From contig CANETM010000111.1 in assembly GCA_947441205.1 (NCBI GenBank), positions 1-5,834 of the forward strand: a stretch of 5,834 nt of DNA, written 5' to 3'. The notes under the pieces were generated by a model. It saw nothing but the letters and a program-made list of their open reading frames with translations. It was not told the origin of the DNA and searched no databases. Of this stretch, positions 1 through 4,849 are shown piece after piece. Within the stretch, counting starts at the first letter, position 1; each line of letters opens with the position of its first letter. The position numbers and the translations under genes were made by a program. Source of the stretch: Bacteroidota bacterium (lineage in GTDB: Bacteria; Bacteroidota; Bacteroidia; Chitinophagales; Chitinophagaceae).

Positions 1-380
1 CCCAATGACAAAGTTTGAATTACAAAATAATCATTGAATTTATCAATAATTAAAGCGGGCAAACCATCGGACTCGCCAAATACTAAACGACAGTTTTCGG
101 TGTATCCTAAATGTTTTCTATAATCCCAGGCTTCTTGAATTTTTTGATGAAAAAAACCTGCGGTAATTTCCTCTCTTTTTCGCGTAAGTAATCTAATGAT
201 AATTTGAGAAACAGGGTTAATATAACCTCGCCCAGCTAGTTGACCATCAAAAAAGTAAACTTCCACAATATCGCCTGGTTCCACAGGCCCTGCAATCCGG
301 TCAACTTCATTGTTATATATCCATGGGTGACCAAGGGCAATTCGTTGGTTTATCTTCCTGTTTAAATACACTTTTGTCAT
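1..380 (-). CDS. Class I SAM-dependent 23S rRNA methyltransferase, RlmI-like (N-terminal part, gene cut by window edge)
   Basis: The minus strand is open from an ATG at 380-378 to the left edge, giving 126 complete residues with no stop. Residues 3-70 look like the PUA-type RNA-binding domain that begins RlmI-family enzymes: the GHPWIYNNEV stretch at 17-26 and the PGDIVEV turn at 35-41 are characteristic. A linker follows (about 71-98), then GESDGLPALIID at 102-113, the signature that opens the middle domain of this family. The SAM-binding methyltransferase domain lies outside the window. Family members methylate a cytosine C5 of 23S rRNA (E. coli RlmI: C1962) in the cytoplasm; the exact target here is inferred from the family. 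The gene is transcribed divergently from grpE. The start is well placed, because homologous proteins begin only a few residues before the PUA domain. No Shine-Dalgarno sequence is visible. Confidence 0.85.
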   Translation of the reverse strand, partial: MTKVYLNRKINQRIALGHPWIYNNEVDRIAGPVEPGDIVEVYFFDGQLAGRGYINPVSQIIIRLLTRKREEITAGFFHQKIQEAWDYRKHLGYTENCRLVFGESDGLPALIIDKFNDYFVIQTLSL

Positions 381-384
381 AGGG

Positions 385-411
385 CAAAGATAGGCAGTGA
401 TTGACTGCCAA
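385..411 (-). promoter_or_regulatory. Possible promoter of the rRNA methyltransferase gene
   Basis: Read on the minus strand, 392-385 is TATCTTTG, an exact match to the Bacteroidota -7 element TAnnTTTG. The nearest TTG that could serve as -33 is at 411-409, with a 16-nt spacer, shorter than the usual 19-21; another TTG at 420-418 is too far (25 nt). The -7 element ends only 4 nt before the ATG, so transcription from it would give a leaderless or nearly leaderless mRNA. The -7 match is seen directly; its use as a promoter is inference. Confidence 0.4.
393..409. repeat. Perfect inverted repeat GGCAGT-N5-ACTGCC in the divergent promoter region
   Basis: Left arm 393-398 and right arm 404-409 are perfect complements around a 5-nt centre. 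The element is G/C-rich in an A/T-rich intergenic region and fills the -33 to -7 interval of the possible minus-strand promoter, so it could be an operator. It is not the CIRCE/HrcA heat-shock operator. Six-base arms can arise by chance, so regulatory function is only a suggestion. Confidence 0.35.
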
Positions 412-442
412 CTTGTTCAATTTTAGGCTATTTAGTGTCAAT

Positions 443-474
443 TTTGCTCTTTTAAGGCTTTGGCAATATATTTG
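443..474 (+). promoter_or_regulatory. Bacteroidota-type promoter of the grpE-dnaJ operon
   Basis: TTTG at 443-446 and TATATTTG at 467-474 are separated by exactly 20 nt, which fits the Bacteroidota consensus TTTG-N19-21-TAnnTTTG for the primary sigma factor. Transcription would begin at about 478-482, leaving a leader of roughly 20-25 nt before the ATG at 502. No second heat-shock-type element or CIRCE palindrome is visible, so any heat induction of this operon is not explained by the sequence. Confidence 0.75.
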
Positions 475-501
475 CTCGGATTAGAATATAATATTTCAAT
501 T

Positions 502-1059
502 ATGGAAGAAAAAGATAGCAACTTACAAGAAACGGCTGAAAACGTAGAAAACCTTGAAAACGCAGAAAATGGTTCAAATAATGCCCCTGAGGTTGAAAAT
601 GAGCCTATTAGTGAGATAGATCAACTAAAAGCTGATATTGCTGAGCAAAAGGATAAATACCTTCGTTTAATGGCAGAATTTGACAATTATAAGCGAAGAA
701 CATCGAAAGAAAGAATTGAATTAATTCAAACTGCTGGGAAAGACGTAATTGTTTCCTTATTAGATGTTTTAGATGATTGCGATCGTGCTGAAAAGCAATT
801 GGCCATTTCAGAAGACATTAAAGTACAAAAAGAAGGCATTCAGCTAGTGTTTAATAAAATTAGATCTACAATGCAATCAAAAGGATTGACTGCAATGGAA
901 AGTATTGGAAAAGACTTTGATGTTGAACTTCATGAAGCGATTACTGAAGTGCCAGCTCCTAATGATAAACAAAAGGGAAAAGTTATTGATGAAATAACAA
1001 AGGGTTACTTTTTAAATGAAAAAATAATTCGTTTTGCAAAAGTGGTGGTAGGAAAATAA
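502..1059 (+). CDS. grpE: GrpE, nucleotide-exchange factor of DnaK
   Basis: GrpE is a cytoplasmic homodimer that releases ADP from DnaK and so drives the Hsp70 cycle. The 185-residue product has an acidic, low-complexity N-terminus (about 1-38), a long dimerising helix (about 39-95) with the conserved AEFDNYKRR at 58-66, a four-helix region, and a C-terminal beta domain with FDVELHEAI at 139-147 and GYFLNEKIIRFAKVVV near the end. Length is close to E. coli GrpE (197). The frame is open upstream to a TTG at 460, but that codon lies between the promoter's -33 and -7 elements and cannot be in the mRNA. The ATG at 502 is therefore the start, with no clear Shine-Dalgarno sequence. dnaJ begins 27 bp downstream; dnaK is not in the window. 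Identification is secure. Confidence 0.96.
   Translation: MEEKDSNLQETAENVENLENAENGSNNAPEVENEPISEIDQLKADIAEQKDKYLRLMAEFDNYKRRTSKERIELIQTAGKDVIVSLLDVLDDCDRAEKQLAISEDIKVQKEGIQLVFNKIRSTMQSKGLTAMESIGKDFDVELHEAITEVPAPNDKQKGKVIDEITKGYFLNEKIIRFAKVVVGK
538..570 (+). repeat. Nine-base tandem repeat coding for (Glu-Asn-x) in the GrpE N-terminus
   Basis: GAAAAC followed by a variable codon occurs three times in tandem (538-546, 547-555, 556-564), then GAAAAT (565-570). It encodes ENVENLENAEN, residues 13-23 of GrpE, in the acidic disordered tail. The array looks like slippage-grown sequence where copy number could vary without harm to the folded protein. Confidence 0.6.
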
Positions 1060-1086
1060 ATTCTGCTCGCTCATAAAAATTGAACT

Positions 1087-2259
1087 ATGTCAAAAAGAGA
1101 TTATTACGAAATATTAGGGGTTAGCAAATCGGCATCTGCGGACGAAATTAAAAAAGCGTATCGTAAAGTTGCTATGCAATTTCATCCTGATAGAAACCCA
1201 GGCGATAAAGCAGCGGAAGAAAAATTTAAAGAAGCTGCGGAAGCTTATGAAATATTAAGTGATAATGACAAGAAAGCGAAATACGATCGCTTTGGACATC
1301 AAGCTTTTGGACCAGGTACAGGAGGCAGTGGAGGTGGATTCCATGGTGGCATGGATATGAATGATATATTTAGTCAGTTTGGTGATATATTCGGTGACGA
1401 AGGGTTTGGTGGTTTCTTTGGAGGAGGTGGTGGCCGATCACGTGGTGGAGGCGCTAGAGCAAGAGGTCAAAGAGGAAGTAACTTGCGCATTAAATTAAAA
1501 TTAAACTTTGAAGAAATTGCCAATGGTGTTACCAAGCAAGTAAAAGTTAAGAAACATGTTTTATGTACCACCTGTGGTGGCAATGGTGCTAAAGATAAAA
1601 ATAGTTTACAAACTTGTAATACTTGTAATGGACAAGGACAAGTAAGAAAAGTGACCAATACTTTTTTGGGTCAAATGCAAACTGTTAATACTTGTTCAAC
1701 CTGTAATGGGGAAGGAACAACAGTAACTGCAAAATGTACTACTTGTAAAGGAGAGGGACGCGTTTATGGTGAAGAAACCATTTCAATAGACATACCCGCA
1801 GGCGTTCAAGATGGAATGCAATTGAGTATGTCAGGTAAGGGTAATGCTGGTGAGCGAGGAGGTATGTCGGGGGACTTAATTATCATGATTGAGGAAGAGC
1901 CACATGAATCATTACATAGAGATGGATTGAATGTCGCATTTGATTTATACATAACAATCCCAGATGCCATTTTTGGAACAAGCGTTGAAGTGCCTACAAT
2001 TGATGGTCGAGCAAAAATTAAAATACCTACTGGTACACAAAGTGGAAAAATATTCAGATTAAAAGGAAAAGGATTTCCTGAAGTACAAGGGTATGCCAAA
2101 GGAGATCAATTAATTCATGTTAATGTGTGGACGCCACAAAATATTAGTGATGAAGAAAAGGCCGCACTTGAAAAAATGCAAGAGAGCGAAAACTTTAAAC
2201 CAAAACCCGTAAAAGGGGATAAGAGTTTCTTTGATCGAGTTAAAGAAGCCTTCAAGTAA
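1087..2259 (+). CDS. dnaJ: DnaJ, type I (class A) Hsp40 co-chaperone
   Basis: DnaJ stimulates the ATPase of DnaK through its J domain and delivers unfolded substrates; it acts in the cytosol. All class A parts are present in order. The J domain (about 4-70) has the catalytic HPD at 33-35 and ends in YDRFGHQAF. A Gly/Phe-rich segment spans about 74-126. Four CxxCxGxG zinc motifs have cysteines at 160/163, 177/180, 203/206 and 217/220. The C-terminal substrate-binding domains run from about 225 to 360. At 390 residues it is slightly longer than E. coli DnaJ (376), mostly through the glycine-rich region. The ATG at 1087 gives the canonical MSKRDYYEILGV start. It lies 27 bp after grpE with no terminator or obvious promoter between, so the two are probably co-transcribed. 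A terminator follows immediately after the stop. No key residue is missing. Confidence 0.97.
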   Translation: MSKRDYYEILGVSKSASADEIKKAYRKVAMQFHPDRNPGDKAAEEKFKEAAEAYEILSDNDKKAKYDRFGHQAFGPGTGGSGGGFHGGMDMNDIFSQFGDIFGDEGFGGFFGGGGGRSRGGGARARGQRGSNLRIKLKLNFEEIANGVTKQVKVKKHVLCTTCGGNGAKDKNSLQTCNTCNGQGQVRKVTNTFLGQMQTVNTCSTCNGEGTTVTAKCTTCKGEGRVYGEETISIDIPAGVQDGMQLSMSGKGNAGERGGMSGDLIIMIEEEPHESLHRDGLNVAFDLYITIPDAIFGTSVEVPTIDGRAKIKIPTGTQSGKIFRLKGKGFPEVQGYAKGDQLIHVNVWTPQNISDEEKAALEKMQESENFKPKPVKGDKSFFDRVKEAFK

Positions 2260-2298
2260 AAAAAGAGGAGCTAATAAAATTTAGCTCCTCTTTTTTTT
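2258..2298. terminator. Bidirectional rho-independent terminator between convergent dnaJ and hpt
   Basis: GAGGAGCTAA (2265-2274) pairs perfectly with TTAGCTCCTC (2281-2290) around a 6-nt loop. The flanking A-run (2258-2264) and T-run (2291-2298) lengthen the stem and give a U-tract on each strand: eight T on plus, seven on minus. It starts at the dnaJ stop codon and is well placed to end dnaJ on the plus strand. It is also the only complete terminator downstream of hpt on the minus strand. Confidence 0.9.
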
Positions 2299-2406
2299 GT
2301 GTCTTTTAGATTTTTTTTAATTCATCTCTATCGTTCATAAATTTTTACAAAATTTTGAACGTCAGTTTAATTTATAGCTAATAAAATTTAGCTCCTCTTT
2401 TTTTTG
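2269..2406. repeat. 31-bp exact direct repeat: partial duplication of the terminator, 107 bp apart
   Basis: Bases 2269-2299 are repeated without mismatch at 2376-2406. The shared part starts inside the left arm (AGCTAA), runs through the loop and the whole right arm, and includes the eight-T run and the G after it. The hpt-proximal copy therefore lacks most of the left arm: it can form only a 6-bp AGCTAA/TTAGCT stem and has no U-tract when read from hpt. The 76 bp between copies (2300-2375) hold no open reading frame of note. A tandem duplication of about 107 bp that kept only its first 31 bp, or a larger rearrangement, would produce this; the cause is inferred. Confidence 0.8.
2332..2361. 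other. Imperfect hairpin between the two terminator copies
   Basis: CGTTCA (2332-2337) pairs with TGAACG (2356-2361), and AAATTTT pairs with AAAATTT further in. This makes a 13-bp stem with a single bulged T at 2338 and a 3-nt loop (2346-2348). Neither strand has a U-tract after it, so it does not look like a terminator in itself. It may be part of a longer transcript fold or a remnant; its role is unknown. Confidence 0.45.
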
Positions 2407-2411
2407 ATTTG

Positions 2412-2945
2412 TTACTTCAACTGATAAATGGCTTTTGTATTTCGTCCATATCCGTCATAATCTAAGCCATAACCGACTACAAATTTATTGGGAATATCAA
2501 AGCATGTGTAATCCACTTTAACTGGATAGGCTAAAGCTTCTGTCTTATTTAATAAAACTGCTATTTTAATGGAAGCAGGGTGGCTTGATTCCAATTGAGG
2601 TAAAAAATGGTGCAATGTTTTACCTGTATCAATAATGTCTTCTAAAATAATGATATCTCTTCCGCTTACGTTGGCGTCTAAGCCAATAGCAGTAATTACA
2701 TTGCCAGAGGAGGTTGTCCCTTTGTATGATGCTAATTTAATAAAACAAACCTCAGCTTCAATCGTTATTTGTTTAAATAAGTCGGCAGTAAATAAAAAGG
2801 AGCCATTTAATATGGATAAAAAAATGGGACGCTTGCCAGCATATTCCTTATTTAATTCAACAGCTAATTCGCTGATTTTTGACTGAATTATTTCTTCGCT
2901 TAAATAGGGTTCAAACTCTTTGTTTAATACTTTAATGTTGGACAT
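2412..2945 (-). CDS. hpt: Hypoxanthine (guanine) phosphoribosyltransferase
   Basis: This enzyme of purine salvage joins hypoxanthine, and often guanine, to PRPP, giving IMP or GMP and pyrophosphate in the cytoplasm. The 177-residue length is normal for bacterial HPRT (about 175-185). Visible motifs are LNGS at 46-49 (pyrophosphate-binding loop), SYKG at 73-76 in the flexible active-site loop, the PRPP signature IIILEDIIDTGKTL at 98-111 with the acidic pair E102-D103, K134, and IPNKFVVGYGLDY at 151-163, which forms the purine pocket and a metal-binding Asp (D162). All catalytic positions expected for the family are present. The ATG at 2945 follows an A/T-rich 54-bp gap after the glucosaminidase gene, with no clear promoter or Shine-Dalgarno sequence, so read-through from upstream is likely. 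It converges on dnaJ. Preference for hypoxanthine over guanine cannot be told from the sequence. Confidence 0.94.
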   Translation of the reverse strand: MSNIKVLNKEFEPYLSEEIIQSKISELAVELNKEYAGKRPIFLSILNGSFLFTADLFKQITIEAEVCFIKLASYKGTTSSGNVITAIGLDANVSGRDIIILEDIIDTGKTLHHFLPQLESSHPASIKIAVLLNKTEALAYPVKVDYTCFDIPNKFVVGYGLDYDGYGRNTKAIYQLK

Positions 2946-2969
2946 GATTTAATATATTTAGTTAATCAA

Positions 2970-3003
2970 TTTAATGAGTCAATTAATTTAATGATTCAAT
3001 TAA
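2970..3003. repeat. Two tandem 17-bp repeats across the glucosaminidase stop codon
   Basis: TTTAATGAGTCAATTAA (2970-2986) is followed directly by TTTAATGATTCAATTAA (2987-3003); 16 of 17 bases agree. A weaker, shorter relative lies at 2957-2969. The second copy contains the minus-strand TAA stop of the glucosaminidase gene (3002-3000), so most of the array is in the hpt leader. It is very A/T-rich and may be slippage-derived. Confidence 0.65.
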
Positions 3004-4199
3004 TTAGCTTTCTTTTTAAGAAAAGGTAAATCTAAAATTCTTTTAAAGGATGGCTTGTTGTTATTAATGATTGGATTTGTAGTGGAAGTATCTTTCTTGG
3101 GTTCCCCTAAATAAATAAGTTGATCCTGCTCAACTAAATCTGTTTCAGGTAATTTATTAAACTTATATATTTTGTATAAGGAAACATGAAAAGTATTTGC
3201 AATTTCTAAAAATGACCTTCCTTTTTCTGCCCAAATCGCCGGTACTTGGTTGACTTTAAATTTTTGATTTAAAGGATATGGGTTCACTTTTTTGATGATC
3301 GTGTCTTTTACTGTTAATGGACGGACAGTATCATTATTTAAAATTGGACGAGTGGTATCTTTTGATATAATTTTAGGGATCGTATCTTTAGCGATAATTG
3401 TTGAATTGGAATTGCTTGGTAGGCTATCTGTTTTTATATCTGAAATCCTGTTCATAGTTCCTATAGGAGAAAGTACCACTGTATCAGAAGCAATTCCCTT
3501 TATAGAAGAAAGCGAATCAGAAGTTATGATGGGGTTTGATTTAATTTCGGAAGAATTTAAAATGCTTATTGAATCTTTAGTATGTTCCATAATCGTTAAA
3601 GTATCTCTTTCATGGACCACAAACCTTACTTTATTTTTTGAAGTATCATTTACTGGGGCTATTACTTTTTCCTCATTAACAGTATCTGCGTCAAGTTCAG
3701 GATAATTATATTGTGCAAGCTCGTAGTCGTCAATTATTTTCAATAACCTTTTAGGGTAATCGCGCTCAGTGGCATAGCCTGCTTTTTTTAATCCATAAGC
3801 CCACGCTGTATCATCAACAGGGTCAAGCTCAAATAAGGGTGCATAGTTGGGGCGGTTTTTTAAAAAATTAGAATGGTCAATAAACGAGCTTTCTGCATTA
3901 GGGTAAGCCCTGAAGCATTCATTTTTTTTATCATCGTCCTTGTAAGTAGTTTCTCCTTTCCAATCACTTTTACATTTGATACCAAAGTGATTATTGAATT
4001 TAGAGGCTAATGAACTTTCACCACTTGATGACTCAAGAATTGCTTGCGCTAAAGTAATGGAAGCGGGAATATTGGTGCGTTTCATTTCTTTAATAGCAAT
4101 TTCCCTATATTTTTTAATATAGTCATTAGTGTTTTGATTTTGAGAAAAAATCAATAAAGGAAGCATTAATAATATGCATGTGTAAAAATATATTTTCAT
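3000..4199 (-). CDS. Secreted glucosaminidase (GH73-type) with C-terminal LysM-like domain
   Basis: This is a probable peptidoglycan hydrolase that cuts N-acetylglucosaminyl bonds in the cell wall. Residues 1-19 form a signal peptide with a hydrophobic core and an FS|Q cleavage site typical of Bacteroidota, so the protein is exported to the periplasm or beyond. The catalytic domain spans about 26-165: LAQAILESSSGESSLA carries the presumed general acid Glu at 56, followed by NNHFGIKC (70-76) and a KAGYATERDYPKRLLKII stretch that ends the GH73/flagellar-FlgJ-like fold. A long Ser/Thr/Asp-rich linker follows (about 170-310), with four exact-period 9-residue repeats at 270-305. Residues about 313-365 resemble one LysM, a peptidoglycan-binding module, and a basic tail ends at 399. 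Its ATG lies 1 nt after the O-methyltransferase stop (TAG-C-ATG), so translational coupling is likely. Catalytic class is secure; the physiological role (cell separation, turnover) is inferred. Confidence 0.88.
   Translation of the reverse strand: MKIYFYTCILLMLPLLIFSQNQNTNDYIKKYREIAIKEMKRTNIPASITLAQAILESSSGESSLASKFNNHFGIKCKSDWKGETTYKDDDKKNECFRAYPNAESSFIDHSNFLKNRPNYAPLFELDPVDDTAWAYGLKKAGYATERDYPKRLLKIIDDYELAQYNYPELDADTVNEEKVIAPVNDTSKNKVRFVVHERDTLTIMEHTKDSISILNSSEIKSNPIITSDSLSSIKGIASDTVVLSPIGTMNRISDIKTDSLPSNSNSTIIAKDTIPKIISKDTTRPILNNDTVRPLTVKDTIIKKVNPYPLNQKFKVNQVPAIWAEKGRSFLEIANTFHVSLYKIYKFNKLPETDLVEQDQLIYLGEPKKDTSTTNPIINNNKPSFKRILDLPFLKKKAN
3285..3392 (-). repeat. Four tandem 9-residue repeats in the glucosaminidase linker
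   Basis: Residues 270-278, 279-287, 288-296 and 297-305 align as x-[K/N]-D-T-[I/T/V]-x-x-x-x, with Asp-Thr at 272, 281, 290 and 299, exactly nine apart. Further Asp-Thr or Asp-Ser pairs occur irregularly upstream (185, 199, 209, 228, 239, 258). The third positions differ between copies, so the array is old or selected for its protein sequence rather than freshly duplicated. Confidence 0.7.
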
Positions 4200-4200
4200 G

Positions 4201-4839
4201 CTATTTTTTTCTTAATAATGTTAATCCATCTCGGATGGTTAAAAGTGTCTGCTCTGTTCTTTCATCATTTAAAACATATTCATTGAAGGCTTGTATTGCT
4301 TTTGCATTTTTCCCGGAAATATTTTCAGCTAATACTTCGCCATGAAATAATATATTGTCAACAATAATAAGACCATTTTTCGCCAATTTAGGCAATACTA
4401 AATTGTAATAATCAACATAGCCTGTTTTATCTGCGTCAATAAAAACTAAGTCCCATGTGATTTGTAAATCGGGTATTATTTTTTTGGCATCACCTATATG
4501 TACCGTAATATTATGACTATGTTTACTTTTCTTAATATAATCGACGGCTGTTTTTGCATCCTCGTCTCTAAGTTCAATAGTATACAAATGTCCATTTTCC
4601 GCTAATCCCTCAGCTAGACACAATGTACTAAATCCTGTAAATGTACCTATTTCTAAAATATTGTTTGGTCTAACCAATTTGCTGATGAAACTTAAAACGC
4701 CACCTTGGTGCCAGTCACTTTGTAAGTGGGCATGTGGGTGAGATTTTAAAGTTTGTTCATACATTTCCCTTAAATAGGAAGGTGTAGCATTGCTATACTT
4801 GTCAATGTATGTGTTTGCAGCTGGATGAATCAATTCCAT
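4201..4839 (-). CDS. SAM-dependent O-methyltransferase, catechol/caffeoyl-CoA OMT family
   Basis: A cytoplasmic class I methyltransferase that probably moves a methyl group from SAM to a hydroxyl, using a divalent metal. Numbered from the ATG at 4839 (212 residues), the SAM-binding motif I is LEIGTFTG at 62-69, the acidic end of strand 2 is TIE at 87-89, and GDA at 116-118 precedes FIDADK at 133-138. VDN at 160-162 follows; D135, D161 and N162 match the family's metal ligands. The frame is open to a TTG two codons upstream (4845), but the ATG is a better start and leaves a 10-bp gap after the symporter stop. The glucosaminidase gene begins 1 nt after its stop. The acceptor cannot be deduced: bacterial members of this family act on varied phenolic or tRNA-bound substrates. 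Length is typical (about 210-220). Confidence 0.88.
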   Translation of the reverse strand: MELIHPAANTYIDKYSNATPSYLREMYEQTLKSHPHAHLQSDWHQGGVLSFISKLVRPNNILEIGTFTGFSTLCLAEGLAENGHLYTIELRDEDAKTAVDYIKKSKHSHNITVHIGDAKKIIPDLQITWDLVFIDADKTGYVDYYNLVLPKLAKNGLIIVDNILFHGEVLAENISGKNAKAIQAFNEYVLNDERTEQTLLTIRDGLTLLRKK

Positions 4840-4849
4840 TTGCAAATGT

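Noticed and set aside
381..501. CIRCE (HrcA) heat-shock operator before grpE
   Set aside because: The TTAGCACTC-N9-GAGTGCTAA element was looked for and is not present; the only inverted repeat has a different sequence and spacing.
1467..1658. 63-codon minus-strand frame inside dnaJ
   Set aside because: It lies opposite the dnaJ zinc-finger region, and its cysteine/proline/leucine-rich product is what the complement of CxxCxGxG codons yields. No family resemblance.
1806..2099. 97-codon minus-strand frame inside dnaJ
   Set aside because: It is antisense to the well-conserved DnaJ C-terminal domain and has no recognisable motif or promoter.
2300..2375. Small RNA gene or mobile-element remnant between the terminator copies
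   Set aside because: No promoter of the Bacteroidota type, no U-tract after the internal hairpin and no terminal inverted repeats. A 31-bp flanking repeat is also too long for a usual target-site duplication.
2635..2886. 83-codon plus-strand frame opposite hpt
   Set aside because: It is antisense to the PRPP-binding part of hpt, with no motif of its own.
3292..3705. 137-codon plus-strand frame opposite the glucosaminidase linker
   Set aside because: It arises because the low-complexity Ser/Thr/Asp codons have few stops on the other strand. The hydrophobic product is a by-product, not a membrane protein gene.
4837..4848. Perfect 12-bp palindrome CATTTGCAAATG at the O-methyltransferase start
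   Set aside because: A 12-bp perfect palindrome is expected about once by chance in a window of this size, and it lies inside a tight gene junction with no promoter nearby.
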